The notes: generated by a model from the letters alone, not told the origin. 64,000 nt of DNA from Gordonia oryzae (GCF_003797185.1 NZ_RKMH01000009.1:186001-250000), one strand, 5' to 3'. Counted from the first letter of the stretch, positions 55,921-64,000 are shown. Numbers and translations: made by a program.

Positions 55921-57338
55921 CTCGTGCGGTCGTTGTCGGTTCCGGCCCGAACGGGTTGGCCGCCGCCGTTCGTCTGGCCCAGGCGGGGCTCGTCGTCGAG
56001 GTGCGCGAGGCGGCTGGGGAGATCGGTGGCGGAACCCGCAGCAGTGAGCTGATGCGACCGGGAGTCCTGCACGATCACTGTTCGGCGTTCCATCCGCTCG
56101 GGGTGGCGTCGCCGTTTCTCACGTCGTTGCCGCTGGAGCGGTACGGGCTGAGGTGGCGGTGGCCGGAGATCGACTGCGCCCATCCCCTCGACGACGGCAC
56201 CGCCGGACTGTTGTACCGCGATCTCGACGCGACCGCGCGGGCGTTGGGGGTCGACGGCGCGCGATGGAAGGCGTTGTTCGGCCCGCTTGCAGAGCGGATG
56301 GACGATGTCGCCTCGGAGATCCTCCGACCCGTCGCGCACCTGCCCCGGCATCCGCTCGTCCTCGCGCGCACGGGCGTGCGGGTGCTGCCGCCCGCGACGG
56401 TCCTGGCGCGCTCCCTACGCACCCCGCAGGCGCGTGCGCTGCTCACCGGAATGGCCGCGCACGGCTTCACCCGGCTCGACCGGCCAGGCTCGTCGGCAGC
56501 CGGGGTGATGCTCGTCGCCGCCGGGCATCGGTATGGGTGGCCGGTCGCTCAGGGTGGCTCGTCGTCGATCACCGCGGCGCTGGCGGCGCTGTTGGCTGAT
56601 CTTGGCGGCCACGTCCGTACCGGAGTGCACGTGCGTGATCGCGCCGATCTCGCCGACGCCGACGTCGTGGTGCTCGATGTGTTGCCGGAGGCCGCCGCCC
56701 AGATCCTCGGGGACGCGATGCCCCGTCGGATACGCCGAACCTTCGGGCGCCGACGGCCGCGGGCGGCGGCGTTCAAGGTCGACTACGTGATCGACGGTGA
56801 GGTCGGCTGGAGCGCGCCGGGCTGCGAGCGTGCCGGCACGGTCCACCTCGGCGGGACCTTTACCGAGATCGCCGACGCCGAACGACAGGTGCTCGCCGGG
56901 ACGATGCCGCAACGGCCGTTCACTCTGGTCGGACAGCAGTGGCTTGCCGACCCGGGTCGCGTGGCCGGCAACTTGCGTCCGTTGTGGGCGTACGCCCATG
57001 TACCCGCCGGATATGACGGTCCGGCGGCCGAGGCGATCACCGCGCAGATCGAGCGATTCGCGCCGGGTTTCGCCGAACGGATCGTCGACCTGCGTGTCGC
57101 CTCGCCCGCCCAACTGGCACAGGACAATCCGAACTATGTGGCCGGCGACATCGGTGGCGGTCCGAACGATCTGCTGCACCTCGTGGCGCGGCCTCGGGTC
57201 ACGATGCGGCCGTACGGTACCGGCGTGGACGGGGTCTATCTGTGCTCGTCGTCCACCCCGCCGGGCGGTGGTGTACACGGAATGTGCGGGTTTCATGCTG
57301 CCGGAGCGGCACTTGCTGATCTCGATAGGCAACGGTGA
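55917..57338 (+). CDS. NAD(P)/FAD-dependent oxidoreductase, phytoene dehydrogenase-like
   Basis: The 473-residue protein starts TRAVVVGSGPNGLAAAVRLA and EVREAAGEIGGGTRS (dinucleotide-binding motif). It ends with VYLCSSSTPPGGGVHGMCGF, the C-terminal FAD-binding segment of this group. It is a distant relative of the oxidoreductase at 51614-53209. It is coupled to the GtrA gene by overlap and lies 140 bases before a GlfT2-like gene. The substrate is unknown; a polyprenyl lipid is a reasonable guess from context. Confidence 0.8.
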   Translation: MTRAVVVGSGPNGLAAAVRLAQAGLVVEVREAAGEIGGGTRSSELMRPGVLHDHCSAFHPLGVASPFLTSLPLERYGLRWRWPEIDCAHPLDDGTAGLLYRDLDATARALGVDGARWKALFGPLAERMDDVASEILRPVAHLPRHPLVLARTGVRVLPPATVLARSLRTPQARALLTGMAAHGFTRLDRPGSSAAGVMLVAAGHRYGWPVAQGGSSSITAALAALLADLGGHVRTGVHVRDRADLADADVVVLDVLPEAAAQILGDAMPRRIRRTFGRRRPRAAAFKVDYVIDGEVGWSAPGCERAGTVHLGGTFTEIADAERQVLAGTMPQRPFTLVGQQWLADPGRVAGNLRPLWAYAHVPAGYDGPAAEAITAQIERFAPGFAERIVDLRVASPAQLAQDNPNYVAGDIGGGPNDLLHLVARPRVTMRPYGTGVDGVYLCSSSTPPGGGVHGMCGFHAAGAALADLDRQR

Positions 57339-57478
57339 GTGAATGGGGACGCGATGAACAGTAGGTGGCGGCAGCGGACATGTCGTGTCGGGCGCGTCGC
57401 TGTCGGTTCGCCGTGAGCTAGTCTCGGTTCGGGTTGGGGTGACCGCAACTCGCCACGTCCACTGAATTTCGAGGGCCG

Positions 57479-59305
57479 ATGCAGCAGGAAAATGACCGGA
57501 TGGTGGTACAGCGAACTCTGTTCGCGGGGCCGAATCCCCGTGTGGTTCCGGGGATGTACGTCGACGCCAACGCCGCGTTGGTGCGCTCGGACCGGACGAC
57601 GGCCCGGCTGGAGCCAGGTGCGACCCTCAGTACCAACACGTATTTCGGGCGTTTCGCCGCAAGCTACTGGCAGCGGTACACGACGATATCTTCGGTCAGA
57701 CTCGAGTTTGACCACGAGTGCGCGCCCGATGCGCAGCTCCGAGTGGAGATCAAGGCCTCCGATCCCAGTGGTCGATGGCGGCCGATCGATGCCGTCGAGG
57801 TGAGCGGTCATGGCCGGGCGGTGCTCGATCTCGATGTGCGGCGCTTTGTCGACGGTGGCGCAATCTGGTTCGACGCCATCGCAATCGGCGGTGGTGCACG
57901 GATCTGGGAGGTGACGTGGTCGGCGCCCAGGCCGGAACGCAATCGGCTGATATCGGTGGTGATGTGCACGCACAACCGCCCCGCCGACGCTATCACGACC
58001 CTGCTCACCTTGGCCTCGGATCCAGCGGCGCTGGACCTGATCGACTCGGTGTACGTCGTCGACCAGGGCACCGCGCGCGTCGACGCCCACGAAGATTTTC
58101 CGAAGGTCAAAGACATTCTGGGGCAACGGCTGCAGTACCTGATCCAGCCGAATCTCGGTGGTGCGGGGGGATTCAACCGCGGCATCCACGAGCTGACGAA
58201 GACCGGTGAGTGCGCGACCGACATCGTCGTCATGGACGACGACATCCTCTGCGAGCCAGAGTCGGTGGTGCGCTTGTCGGCGCTGGCCAACAATGCATCC
58301 CGCCCGGTCATCGTCGGGGCGCAGATGCTGTTGTTGTCGGAGACCTACCGCGTGCACATGACCAGCGAGTGGGAGGCTCTCGACGAACTCAAGGCCGGAA
58401 CCCCCGGTGCTTTCGGCAAGTCAGGGCTCAACGCGCTGAAGAAGCATCAGGATGCGCGCAGCGACGCCGGCTGGAACGGCTGGTGGACGTGCCTGTTGCC
58501 GGCCGAGGCAGTGGTGGCCGCGGGGTTGTCGTTGCCGCTGTTCTTCCAGTGGGACGACATCGAATTCGGTATTCGGGCCCGCAAAGCCGGGTTCGCGACG
58601 GTGACGCTACCTAATGCCGGTGTCTGGCATGCCGATTTCCACCTGAAGGATTACGACGACTGGTCGCGATACTTCAGCTGGCGTAACGCGCTGATCGTCG
58701 CCTCGATCCACGGCCGGTTCGATCCGACGGAGGTCGCCACCACCGTGGCCCGCGAGATCACCGGGCACATCGTCTCGATGCAGTACGGGCTCGCCGAGAC
58801 ATTCCTGCTTGCGGTGCGCGACTTCATGTCCGGCCCGTCGATACTCGCCGACGGTGGGCGCGCCAAACTCGCTGAGCTGTCGGAACTGCGCTCGCACTAT
58901 CCCGACACGGTGCGCCATGAAGCCGTCGAAGGCTTGGTCGGCGACCCGCGCATCGTCACCAAAGGTCATGAACCGCAGGATAAGAAGCTCGATCAGGTGA
59001 TGGTCAAGCGGGTCGTGCAGCAGGTGCTCGGTCGTGTCGGCGGTGGGCGGGTGGCCATCCCGGCACACAGCGCCCGCTGGTGGCATGTGGGTTTGTTCGC
59101 GGAGGCGATCGTCACTGATGCGTCGCAGACCGGTGTCCGAATCCGTCGGCGTGACAAGCAGATCGCGGTGCGACAGCTCCGCGAGCTCGCCTCGTTGTGT
59201 CTGGACCTGCGGAAGAATGCTCCGGCGTTGGCCGCGCAATGGCAGGCGGCGCTGCCGGAACTCACGAGCCATGAGAACTGGCAACGACTTTTCGACGGCG
59301 ACTGA
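57479..59305 (+). CDS. GlfT2-like galactofuranosyltransferase paralogue
   Basis: This 608-residue protein aligns with GlfT2 over its full length: the N-terminal beta-sandwich (TYFGRFAASYWQRYTTISS), VMCTHNRPADA, QPNLGGAGGFNRG, MDDDI (D253-D255), NGWWTCLLP, QWDDIEF (D359/D360), HADF (H384) and a helical C-terminal domain. Metal and catalytic acidic residues are kept. The GlfT2 HMAW motif reads HADF, so the tryptophan that stacks on the sugar acceptor (W419 in the other copy) is Phe387, and the SDKDDAIDWQ segment is rewritten. It is probably an active Galf transferase with different linkage or acceptor specificity. ATG 57479 is preferred; ATG 57500 is possible. Confidence 0.85.
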   Translation: MQQENDRMVVQRTLFAGPNPRVVPGMYVDANAALVRSDRTTARLEPGATLSTNTYFGRFAASYWQRYTTISSVRLEFDHECAPDAQLRVEIKASDPSGRWRPIDAVEVSGHGRAVLDLDVRRFVDGGAIWFDAIAIGGGARIWEVTWSAPRPERNRLISVVMCTHNRPADAITTLLTLASDPAALDLIDSVYVVDQGTARVDAHEDFPKVKDILGQRLQYLIQPNLGGAGGFNRGIHELTKTGECATDIVVMDDDILCEPESVVRLSALANNASRPVIVGAQMLLLSETYRVHMTSEWEALDELKAGTPGAFGKSGLNALKKHQDARSDAGWNGWWTCLLPAEAVVAAGLSLPLFFQWDDIEFGIRARKAGFATVTLPNAGVWHADFHLKDYDDWSRYFSWRNALIVASIHGRFDPTEVATTVAREITGHIVSMQYGLAETFLLAVRDFMSGPSILADGGRAKLAELSELRSHYPDTVRHEAVEGLVGDPRIVTKGHEPQDKKLDQVMVKRVVQQVLGRVGGGRVAIPAHSARWWHVGLFAEAIVTDASQTGVRIRRRDKQIAVRQLRELASLCLDLRKNAPALAAQWQAALPELTSHENWQRLFDGD

Positions 59306-59419
59306 GGCGCCACGCACCGAGCGGCGGGGATTGCTCGTCGCCTGCTGAGTCGTTGGTGTGATGTTCTCGGTCCTGGGATCGGGGCGTCCGTTGTTGGGAG
59401 GAGTCCGAACGCGTTCGCC

Positions 59420-59738
59420 ATGTGGGCGGCGGTCGGCGGTGTTCTGTTGGCGGCATTGGCTGTCGTGGAAATGTTCGTGCTGGTGGGCGGGGGGGCTGAT
59501 ATTCGGAATGGCGTCAGACCCGTGTGCCTACCAGGACTGCCGCTCAGAGGGCGACGCGGGTCTTGGCGTCAAGATTCTTGTGATTGGGGTGGTCGGGGGC
59601 GGCGTTGTCGCGCTCCTCGGGTATCTCTGGGCGATCCGCAGCAGGCGTCGTGTCGTGGAACTGATGCCCCTGGGCGGACTTGCCATTACCTCCACCTCCG
59701 TTGTGCTGGGTGCACTGGCGGTGGCGCCCACAGTGTGA
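59420..59738 (+). pseudogene. Small membrane protein gene with frameshift at a G7 run
   Basis: The first frame from ATG 59420 encodes a hydrophobic N-terminus (WAAVGGVLLAALAVVEMFVL). After a run of seven G (59489-59495) the sensible reading moves to another frame (LIFGMASDPCAYQDCRSEGD, then KILVIGVVGGGVVALLGYLW and ITSTSVVLGALAVAP). Joined, this gives a protein of about 105 residues with three membrane segments and two cysteines. It could be a sequencing error, a pseudogene or a phase-variable tract. I do not recognise the family. The rest of 59306-59898 shows nothing further. Confidence 0.5.
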
Positions 59739-59898
59739 ATCGGAGAAGGTCATGCGCGCAGTACATCAGCTGGGTTTCCGTTCGTCGGGAGGTCCTTGGG
59801 ATAGCAATGGGATCGCGGCGTGGAGGACGTTATCGGTCACCTGTGTGTTCTTTAGGATTGCCGAGCCCTTCCGTGCCGACGCTGACCTCTGAGTTCTG

Positions 59899-60516
59899 TT
59901 AATCGTTACCGGGCCCGGGGTCTGGTTCGAGGTCGGGCTGCCATCGGACGGAGAGTATGTCCTCGAGTTCTTCTGGGGCTAGGCCGGTGCCAAATTTCGA
60001 TAGATGAATTTGGGATAGTGTCCGACTGCTTCCTGCTCGGTAGACAATAGTGAGCTCAGAACCCAAGTCTGAACGTTCCGGACCACTGATCTCCAGGTCA
60101 ACAACGTCACCCCAGGCAACTTTCTTGGGCTTCCGTAGTCCATGCTGGACCACGACATGCTCGTCGTCGATGCGCATTGCCATTGCGGAATGATGAGGAG
60201 AAAAAACAACGATGACAAATCCAAGGAGGGTTGCACCTCCGAAAAAGACCGTCCCTATGATGCCGGAGACGAGCCATGGATTTCCGGAAGTGTGAGCCAG
60301 GGGCACGTCTCCCGCGACAGATTCTTTGTCTCCGAAGGCAAGCCACAAACCCGCTGACGTCATCGCCGCGCCCATAGCCAATCCCGATATCACAAGGCGC
60401 ACTGGTGTCTTGAGTGTCCACGTGTCGTCGAACGCCGCGGAGGTGTCGACCTCGCGCCGGAAGGCCAACAGTGCCAAGCCGAGGCCACCCAGGATCGCAG
60501 CGATCAGAAGCAGCAA
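59899..60516 (-). CDS. Hypothetical membrane protein with PH-like C-terminal domain
   Basis: The 205-residue protein has an N-terminal membrane helix (LLLIAAILGGLGLALLAF). Two more hydrophobic segments (LVISGLAMGAAMTSAGLWLA and WLVSGIIGTVFFGGATLLGF) follow, then a soluble region of about 85 residues (MRIDDEHVVVQHGLRKPKKV, WGDVVDLEISG) like bacterial PH-type domains. Third-position composition looks coding. The family and function are not recognised. It lies upstream of the broken membrane gene on the opposite strand. Confidence 0.6.
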   Translation of the reverse strand: MLLLIAAILGGLGLALLAFRREVDTSAAFDDTWTLKTPVRLVISGLAMGAAMTSAGLWLAFGDKESVAGDVPLAHTSGNPWLVSGIIGTVFFGGATLLGFVIVVFSPHHSAMAMRIDDEHVVVQHGLRKPKKVAWGDVVDLEISGPERSDLGSELTIVYRAGSSRTLSQIHLSKFGTGLAPEELEDILSVRWQPDLEPDPGPGND

Positions 60517-60546
60517 CGAGGACTCCTCTTCATCACCCGGGACACC

Positions 60547-61140
60547 CTAGCCGAAGAGCGTGTTCCACACCTTACGTGCCCCTTCGCCGATGTTCCGGCC
60601 GCAAGTGCTTCCCACCCATGCTCCCACGCTTGCTCCTATCGGCTCGGATTACAGTGCCAACCACTTAAACTGCAGATCCGGCACCAGCACCTTTTGCGGC
60701 TGCTCCCAAGCCTCCAAAGTAGGTACCTGCCCCTGCGCCGGTGGCCGAGCCGAGTGTCGCGCCCGCGAGACTGCCTGCAGTAGAGCCAACGGTCTCGGGG
60801 ACCGGGACGCCGTTCACGAGGCCGGCTGCGCCCGAGGCGATCGTGGCTACGGTGCCGATCGGTCCGGCGACCCGATCCGAGTAGCCGGAGTCCCACGTGC
60901 TGCTGCGGCGTCGTCACCTGCGTTGAGCGCGTGTAGGCCCGGTTCGGCGATCATCCGGCCTATGCCATCGGAGCGCGGAAATGAGCACTGTGGTGACGGC
61001 CGGCTGCGGCAACCTGGGAAGTGAGTGGTGAGTGGCCCCATCGACGATGCCACTCTGGCGGTGCGGCAGAGAGTTCCGGACAGAGTCGGCGATCTGGCCG
61101 ACGTCGTGGACTCTGCTGTTTGCGGCGGTGATCGCTGCCC
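60547..61140 (-). pseudogene. Degenerate Gly/Ala-rich gene, possibly a WXG100/ESX-type substrate
   Basis: Three coding-like pieces lie in different frames: AANSRVHDVGQIADSVRNSL and MIAEPGLHALNAGDDAAAA toward the 5' end; WDSGYSDRVAGPIGTVATIA and SLAGATLGSATGAGAGTYFG in the middle, ending at TAA 60665-60667; and GASVGAWVGSTCGRNIGEGA with KVWNTLFG ending at TAG 60547-60549. Together they would form a helical then glycine-zipper-rich secreted or membrane protein. At least two frameshifts and no clear start mean it cannot be translated as is. The ESX-like label is a guess from residue style and has low confidence. Confidence 0.35.
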
Positions 61141-62019
61141 TCAGCCGTTGACCTTGGCGATCACGTTGTCGGCGTACCAGTTCAGGTGATCGAGCTTCTT
61201 CTGTAGGGGCTCGGTATCATCGCCGACGATGTAGGGCAACCGGAAGCCTACGATGACATCGGTGATGCCTTTGTCCTCTAGGCGTTTACAGCCGTCGACG
61301 GTATAGGCGTCGAGCGAGATGACGTGAATCTCAAAGGGGTCGTTGAGTTTGCCCTCGGCCTTGCGGATGTCGGTGATCTTGTCGAGCAGGGCGTGGAGTT
61401 CGTCGGGCGGCCCACCACCGTGCATCCAGCCGTCGCCGCGGACCACCGCTCGGCGCAGTGCGGCGTCGGCGTGACCGCCGACGAGCAGGGGAATCGGTTC
61501 GGTCGGAGCAGGTGCCATCTTGATCTTCGGGATGTCGTAGAACTCGCCGTGGAATTCGAAGTATTCCCCGGAGGTGAGCCCACGGACAATGTCCATGCAC
61601 TCGTCCATACGCTTTCCGCGCCTGCGGAAGTCGACTCCCATGAAGTCGTAGTCCTCGGGCCAGGGGCTCGTACCGACCCCGAGCGCGAGCCGGTTGTTGG
61701 TAAGGTACGCAACCGAACTCGCCTGCTTGGCGACGAGGGCCGGCGGGCGGACCGGTAGCTTGAGCACGAACGGTATGAAGCGAATCGTCGAGGTGACCGC
61801 TCCCAGGGCGGCAGCCTCGATGAAGGTCTCGATGAACGCCTTGCCCTCGAGGAACTCCCGGTTGCCGTCGGGCGTGTACGGATAGGTCGCGTCGGACTCC
61901 TCGGGGTAGGCGAGTGAGTCCGGAATCGTGAATCCCGCATATCCCGCTGCCTCGGCGGCCTGTGCGAGCGGTGCGTAGTAGGCCGGATCGGTCATCGCCT
62001 CGGCGAAGGTGAAACGCAT
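61141..62019 (-). CDS. LLM-class F420-dependent oxidoreductase, KstR-regulon type
   Basis: The 292-residue TIM-barrel protein shows MRFTFAEAMTDPAYYAPLA, YAGFTIPDSLAYPEESDATY, LVAKQASSVAYLTNNRLALG, GVGTSPWPEDYDFMGVDF and IPLLVGGHADAALRRA. It belongs to the luciferase-like F420 family that includes Rv3520c of the M. tuberculosis cholesterol regulon. A perfect KstR-type palindrome lies 33 bases upstream of the ATG, so expression is probably derepressed by sterol-derived CoA thioesters. The role is likely a redox step in steroid or lipid breakdown. The exact substrate is unknown and F420 use is inferred from the family. Confidence 0.85.
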   Translation of the reverse strand: MRFTFAEAMTDPAYYAPLAQAAEAAGYAGFTIPDSLAYPEESDATYPYTPDGNREFLEGKAFIETFIEAAALGAVTSTIRFIPFVLKLPVRPPALVAKQASSVAYLTNNRLALGVGTSPWPEDYDFMGVDFRRRGKRMDECMDIVRGLTSGEYFEFHGEFYDIPKIKMAPAPTEPIPLLVGGHADAALRRAVVRGDGWMHGGGPPDELHALLDKITDIRKAEGKLNDPFEIHVISLDAYTVDGCKRLEDKGITDVIVGFRLPYIVGDDTEPLQKKLDHLNWYADNVIAKVNG

Positions 62020-62051
62020 GTTCTACTCCCCGTTGTGGTCCGTCTTCACAG

Positions 62052-62065
62052 TAGAACATGTTCTA
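62052..62065. promoter_or_regulatory. KstR-type operator
   Basis: TAGAACATGTTCTA is a perfect 14-base palindrome and fits the KstR consensus TNNAACNNGTTNNA at every fixed position. It lies 33-46 bases upstream of the LLM oxidoreductase start, where binding would block transcription. Confidence 0.8.
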
Positions 62066-62149
62066 GTTTTATGGGGCAAGGTTCGAGGAGGGCAGCGCCA
62101 ACGGCGCGAGAGAGCTTGATCGGGTCAACAAACAGGGGTGAATCACCGC

Positions 62150-63064
62150 TCACTCCGGCCGGACGAAACGCTCCCGTCGGCCGAGCCGCTGCAGGCGCAG
62201 CCACTCGGAGAAGCCCTTGACGTCGCGCTGTTGCACCAGGAAGTACCAGCCGAAACGCGCATACTCCTGCGGGAGTAGCTTGCGCATCCCGGGCTGACTC
62301 ATCAGGTAGCCGCGATTGCGGTAGGTGAAGAACCGCTTGGTCGGGTTATCCGGGTACTGGGTGTGCATCCGACCGCCCATGATCGGCTGGAACTCGTCGG
62401 AGCCGTAGGGGTGAAGGTACGCAGTGGTCAAACAGGTTCCGAACGGCAGACCGGACCGCTGCAGCCGGCGATGTATCTCGACCTCGTCGCCGCGGAAGAA
62501 CAGACGTAGGTCCGGGACGCCGACCATGTCCAGCGTGTCGGCGCGGAACAGGGCTCCGTTGAACAGCGAAGCGATGCCGGGCAATAGATCCTCGCCACTG
62601 TCCTCGCCGTTCTCGAAAAGTTCCGAACGCTTACGACGCCAAGCGATTCCGCGGCGAAGGGGAAAGGCGAGGGTATCCGGATCGTCGATGTTGACGACCA
62701 CCGGTGACACCTCGGCGAGGCCGCGGCGGGTCGCGCAGTCCAGCAGGATCCCGAGAACCTCGGGGCCCTCGGGTCGGCCGTCGTCGTCGGCGCACCACAC
62801 CCAGTCGGCGCCGAGGGCCAGTGCGTGCAGCATGCCCAGCGCGAAACCGCCCGCCCCGCCGAGATTGCGCGCCGACCCTAGATACGTTGTCGGAACAGGC
62901 TGAGCAGCAACGAGTTCGGCGACCACTTCCTCATCCGCGTTGTCGACGACGACGATATGGTCGACCGGCCGGGTCTGCGAGGCGAGGACCGCGAGGGAGG
63001 CGGCCAGCAGCTCCGGGCGGCGATGGGTAACGACGACCGCAACGATCTTGTCGCGCATGCTCAT
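62150..63064 (-). CDS. glfT1: Galactofuranosyltransferase GlfT1 (galactan initiation)
   Basis: This GT2 enzyme adds the first two galactofuranose residues to the decaprenyl-diphosphate-GlcNAc-rhamnose linker. The 304 residues equal the mycobacterial length. Motifs are VAVVVTHRRPELLAASL, LGSARNLGGAGGFALGM, the metal motif CADDDG, FNGALFRADTL, FFRGDEVEIHRRL and TAYLHPYGSDEF. The ATG overlaps the wzt stop by 4 bases, matching the tight Rv3782/Rv3781 association. It is distinct from both long GlfT2-type genes. Confidence 0.93.
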   Translation of the reverse strand: MSMRDKIVAVVVTHRRPELLAASLAVLASQTRPVDHIVVVDNADEEVVAELVAAQPVPTTYLGSARNLGGAGGFALGMLHALALGADWVWCADDDGRPEGPEVLGILLDCATRRGLAEVSPVVVNIDDPDTLAFPLRRGIAWRRKRSELFENGEDSGEDLLPGIASLFNGALFRADTLDMVGVPDLRLFFRGDEVEIHRRLQRSGLPFGTCLTTAYLHPYGSDEFQPIMGGRMHTQYPDNPTKRFFTYRNRGYLMSQPGMRKLLPQEYARFGWYFLVQQRDVKGFSEWLRLQRLGRRERFVRPE

Positions 63065-63882
63065 TCGGCGGTGCCGGCTTCCTTCTTCAGGCCGTCGAGA
63101 ACCTCACGCACGTGCGATGCCGCCTCGGGACCCTCATACGCGTTCACCACGTCCTCAATGCCGCCGTCCATGCGCACCTCGCCGTGATCGATCCACAGGG
63201 CGCGGTCACACAGCTGGGCGAGGAACTCGTTGGAGTGGCTGGCGAACACGAGGATGCCCGAGCGCTTGACCAGCGCCTCGAGGCGGGTGCGCGCCTTCTT
63301 CATGAACTCGGCGTCGACGGCGCCGATGCCCTCATCGAGGATGAGGATCTCCGGATCGATGCTGGTCACCACGCCGAGGGCGAGTCGCACCCGCATACCG
63401 GTGGAATAGGTGCGCAGCGGCATTCTCAGGTAGTCGCCGAGTTCGGAGAATTCTGCGATCTCATCGGTCTTTTTAAGCATCTCCCTGCGGGTCAGTCCCA
63501 GGAACATGCCGCGGATGATGATGTTCTCGTAGCCGGAGATCTCCGGGTCCATGCCGACCCCGAGGTCAAAGACGGGTGCGACGCGGCCAGTCACCCGGCA
63601 GTGCCCGCGCGTCGGCTCGTAGATCCCCGACAGCAGTCGCAGCAACGTCGACTTACCGGCACCGTTGTGCCCGACCAACCCGACGCGATCGCCGTGCTCG
63701 AGATGCAGATTGATGTTCTTGAGGGCCTCGACGACGATCACGTTCGACGCGTTGGCACCGATCACGCCGCCGGCCGCACCGATCACCGATTTCTTGAGCG
63801 AGCGCGTCTTTGCGTCGAAGATCGGGAAGTCGACACACGCATCCCAGGTGTCCACCCGGACAGTGCTCTTGCTGGTCGCCAT
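63061..63882 (-). CDS. wzt: ABC transporter ATP-binding protein Wzt (galactan export)
   Basis: This is the ATPase of the ABC exporter proposed to flip lipid-linked galactan across the membrane (Rv3781/RfbE type). The protein of about 273 residues has Walker A GHNGAGKST, a Q-loop-like region (GRVAPVFDLGVGM), the signature YSTGMRVRLALG, Walker B EILILDEGIGAVD and the H-loop SHSNEF. That is the layout of polysaccharide-exporting Wzt proteins without a carbohydrate-binding C-domain. ATG 63882 is preferred; a GTG at 63909 overlapping the wzm stop is possible. Confidence 0.92.
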   Translation of the reverse strand: MATSKSTVRVDTWDACVDFPIFDAKTRSLKKSVIGAAGGVIGANASNVIVVEALKNINLHLEHGDRVGLVGHNGAGKSTLLRLLSGIYEPTRGHCRVTGRVAPVFDLGVGMDPEISGYENIIIRGMFLGLTRREMLKKTDEIAEFSELGDYLRMPLRTYSTGMRVRLALGVVTSIDPEILILDEGIGAVDAEFMKKARTRLEALVKRSGILVFASHSNEFLAQLCDRALWIDHGEVRMDGGIEDVVNAYEGPEAASHVREVLDGLKKEAGTAE

Positions 63883-63905
63883 GGTTGTCGCCTTATCTCC
63901 GCCGG

Positions 63906-64000
63906 TCACACCCAGTAGGCCACGCGGGCGCGGTAGTTGCGCATCACGGCCAACGCCATCAGCCAGCCGACGATCGTGCAGCCGATCACGACCGCCCAGT
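63906..64000 (-). CDS. wzm: ABC transporter permease Wzm, C-terminal end only
   Basis: Only the last 31 codons are inside the window: WAVVIGCTIVGWLMALAVMR followed by NYRARVAYWV and TGA at 63906-63908. The final membrane helix and the NYRARVAYWV tail are characteristic of the galactan-exporter permease (Rv3783 type). The gene continues beyond 64000. It precedes wzt on the same strand. Confidence 0.85.
   Translation of the reverse strand, partial: WAVVIGCTIVGWLMALAVMRNYRARVAYWV

Overview
The window is a high-GC, tightly packed stretch of a mycolic-acid-containing actinobacterium (order Mycobacteriales). Gene content and order match the M. tuberculosis Rv3809c-Rv3781 cell-wall region: glf, glfT2, the decaprenyl-phosphoribose phosphatase, ubiA, aftB, mycolyltransferases, the Rv3802c-type cutinase, fadD32, pks13, accD4, then emb genes, aftA, dprE2, dprE1, gtrA, and finally glfT1 with the Wzm/Wzt exporter. 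A mycolyltransferase carrying C-terminal LGFP repeats, several insertions relative to Mycobacterium, and the type of interspersed repeats suggest Gordonia or a close relative. The genus is an inference.

Layout. 1-538: 3'-truncated GAF-ANTAR regulator. 1068-8092: galactan and arabinan precursor operon (glf to aftB). 8093-13046: two secreted mycolyltransferases, a DUF732 lipoprotein and a cutinase-like lipase. 13235-23588: an LLM oxidoreductase, then the mycolic acid condensation genes fadD32-pks13-accD4. 23738-26483: accessory genes (VIT-family transporter, EAL-like/DICT protein, a frameshifted small membrane gene). 26556-44638: five Emb arabinosyltransferases, namely embC, a minus-strand embA-embB pair, and a second embA-embB pair in inverted orientation. 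44696-46686: accessory genes (aroQ, broken PPOX, MBL hydrolase) between embC and aftA. 46691-54427: aftA, then an apparent lipase / FAD-oxidoreductase / dprE1 / dprE2 operon. 54531-59305: aldo-keto reductase, GtrA protein, a FAD oxidoreductase and a full-length second GlfT2-like galactofuranosyltransferase. 59306-61140: small or degenerate membrane and secreted genes. 61141-62019: an LLM oxidoreductase behind a KstR-type operator. 62150-64000: glfT1, wzt and the end of wzm.

Together the genes build the mycolyl-arabinogalactan envelope. Glf makes UDP-Galf, and GlfT1/GlfT2 build the galactan. Wzm/Wzt is the proposed exporter. UbiA, the PAP2 phosphatase and DprE1/E2 make decaprenyl-phosphoryl-arabinose. 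AftA, EmbA/B/C and AftB polymerise and cap arabinan. FadD32-Pks13-AccD4 make mycolates, and the Ag85-like enzymes attach them.

The most notable observations are: the inverted second embAB pair; valine at the EmbB Met306-equivalent position in both EmbB copies; the extra GlfT2-like enzyme; a 21-bp repeat family that forms in-frame linkers in pks13 and also an intergenic array directly after an embB stop codon; a perfect KstR-type operator; a perfect CRP/GlxR-type site in front of a mycolyltransferase gene; and several starts that look leaderless.
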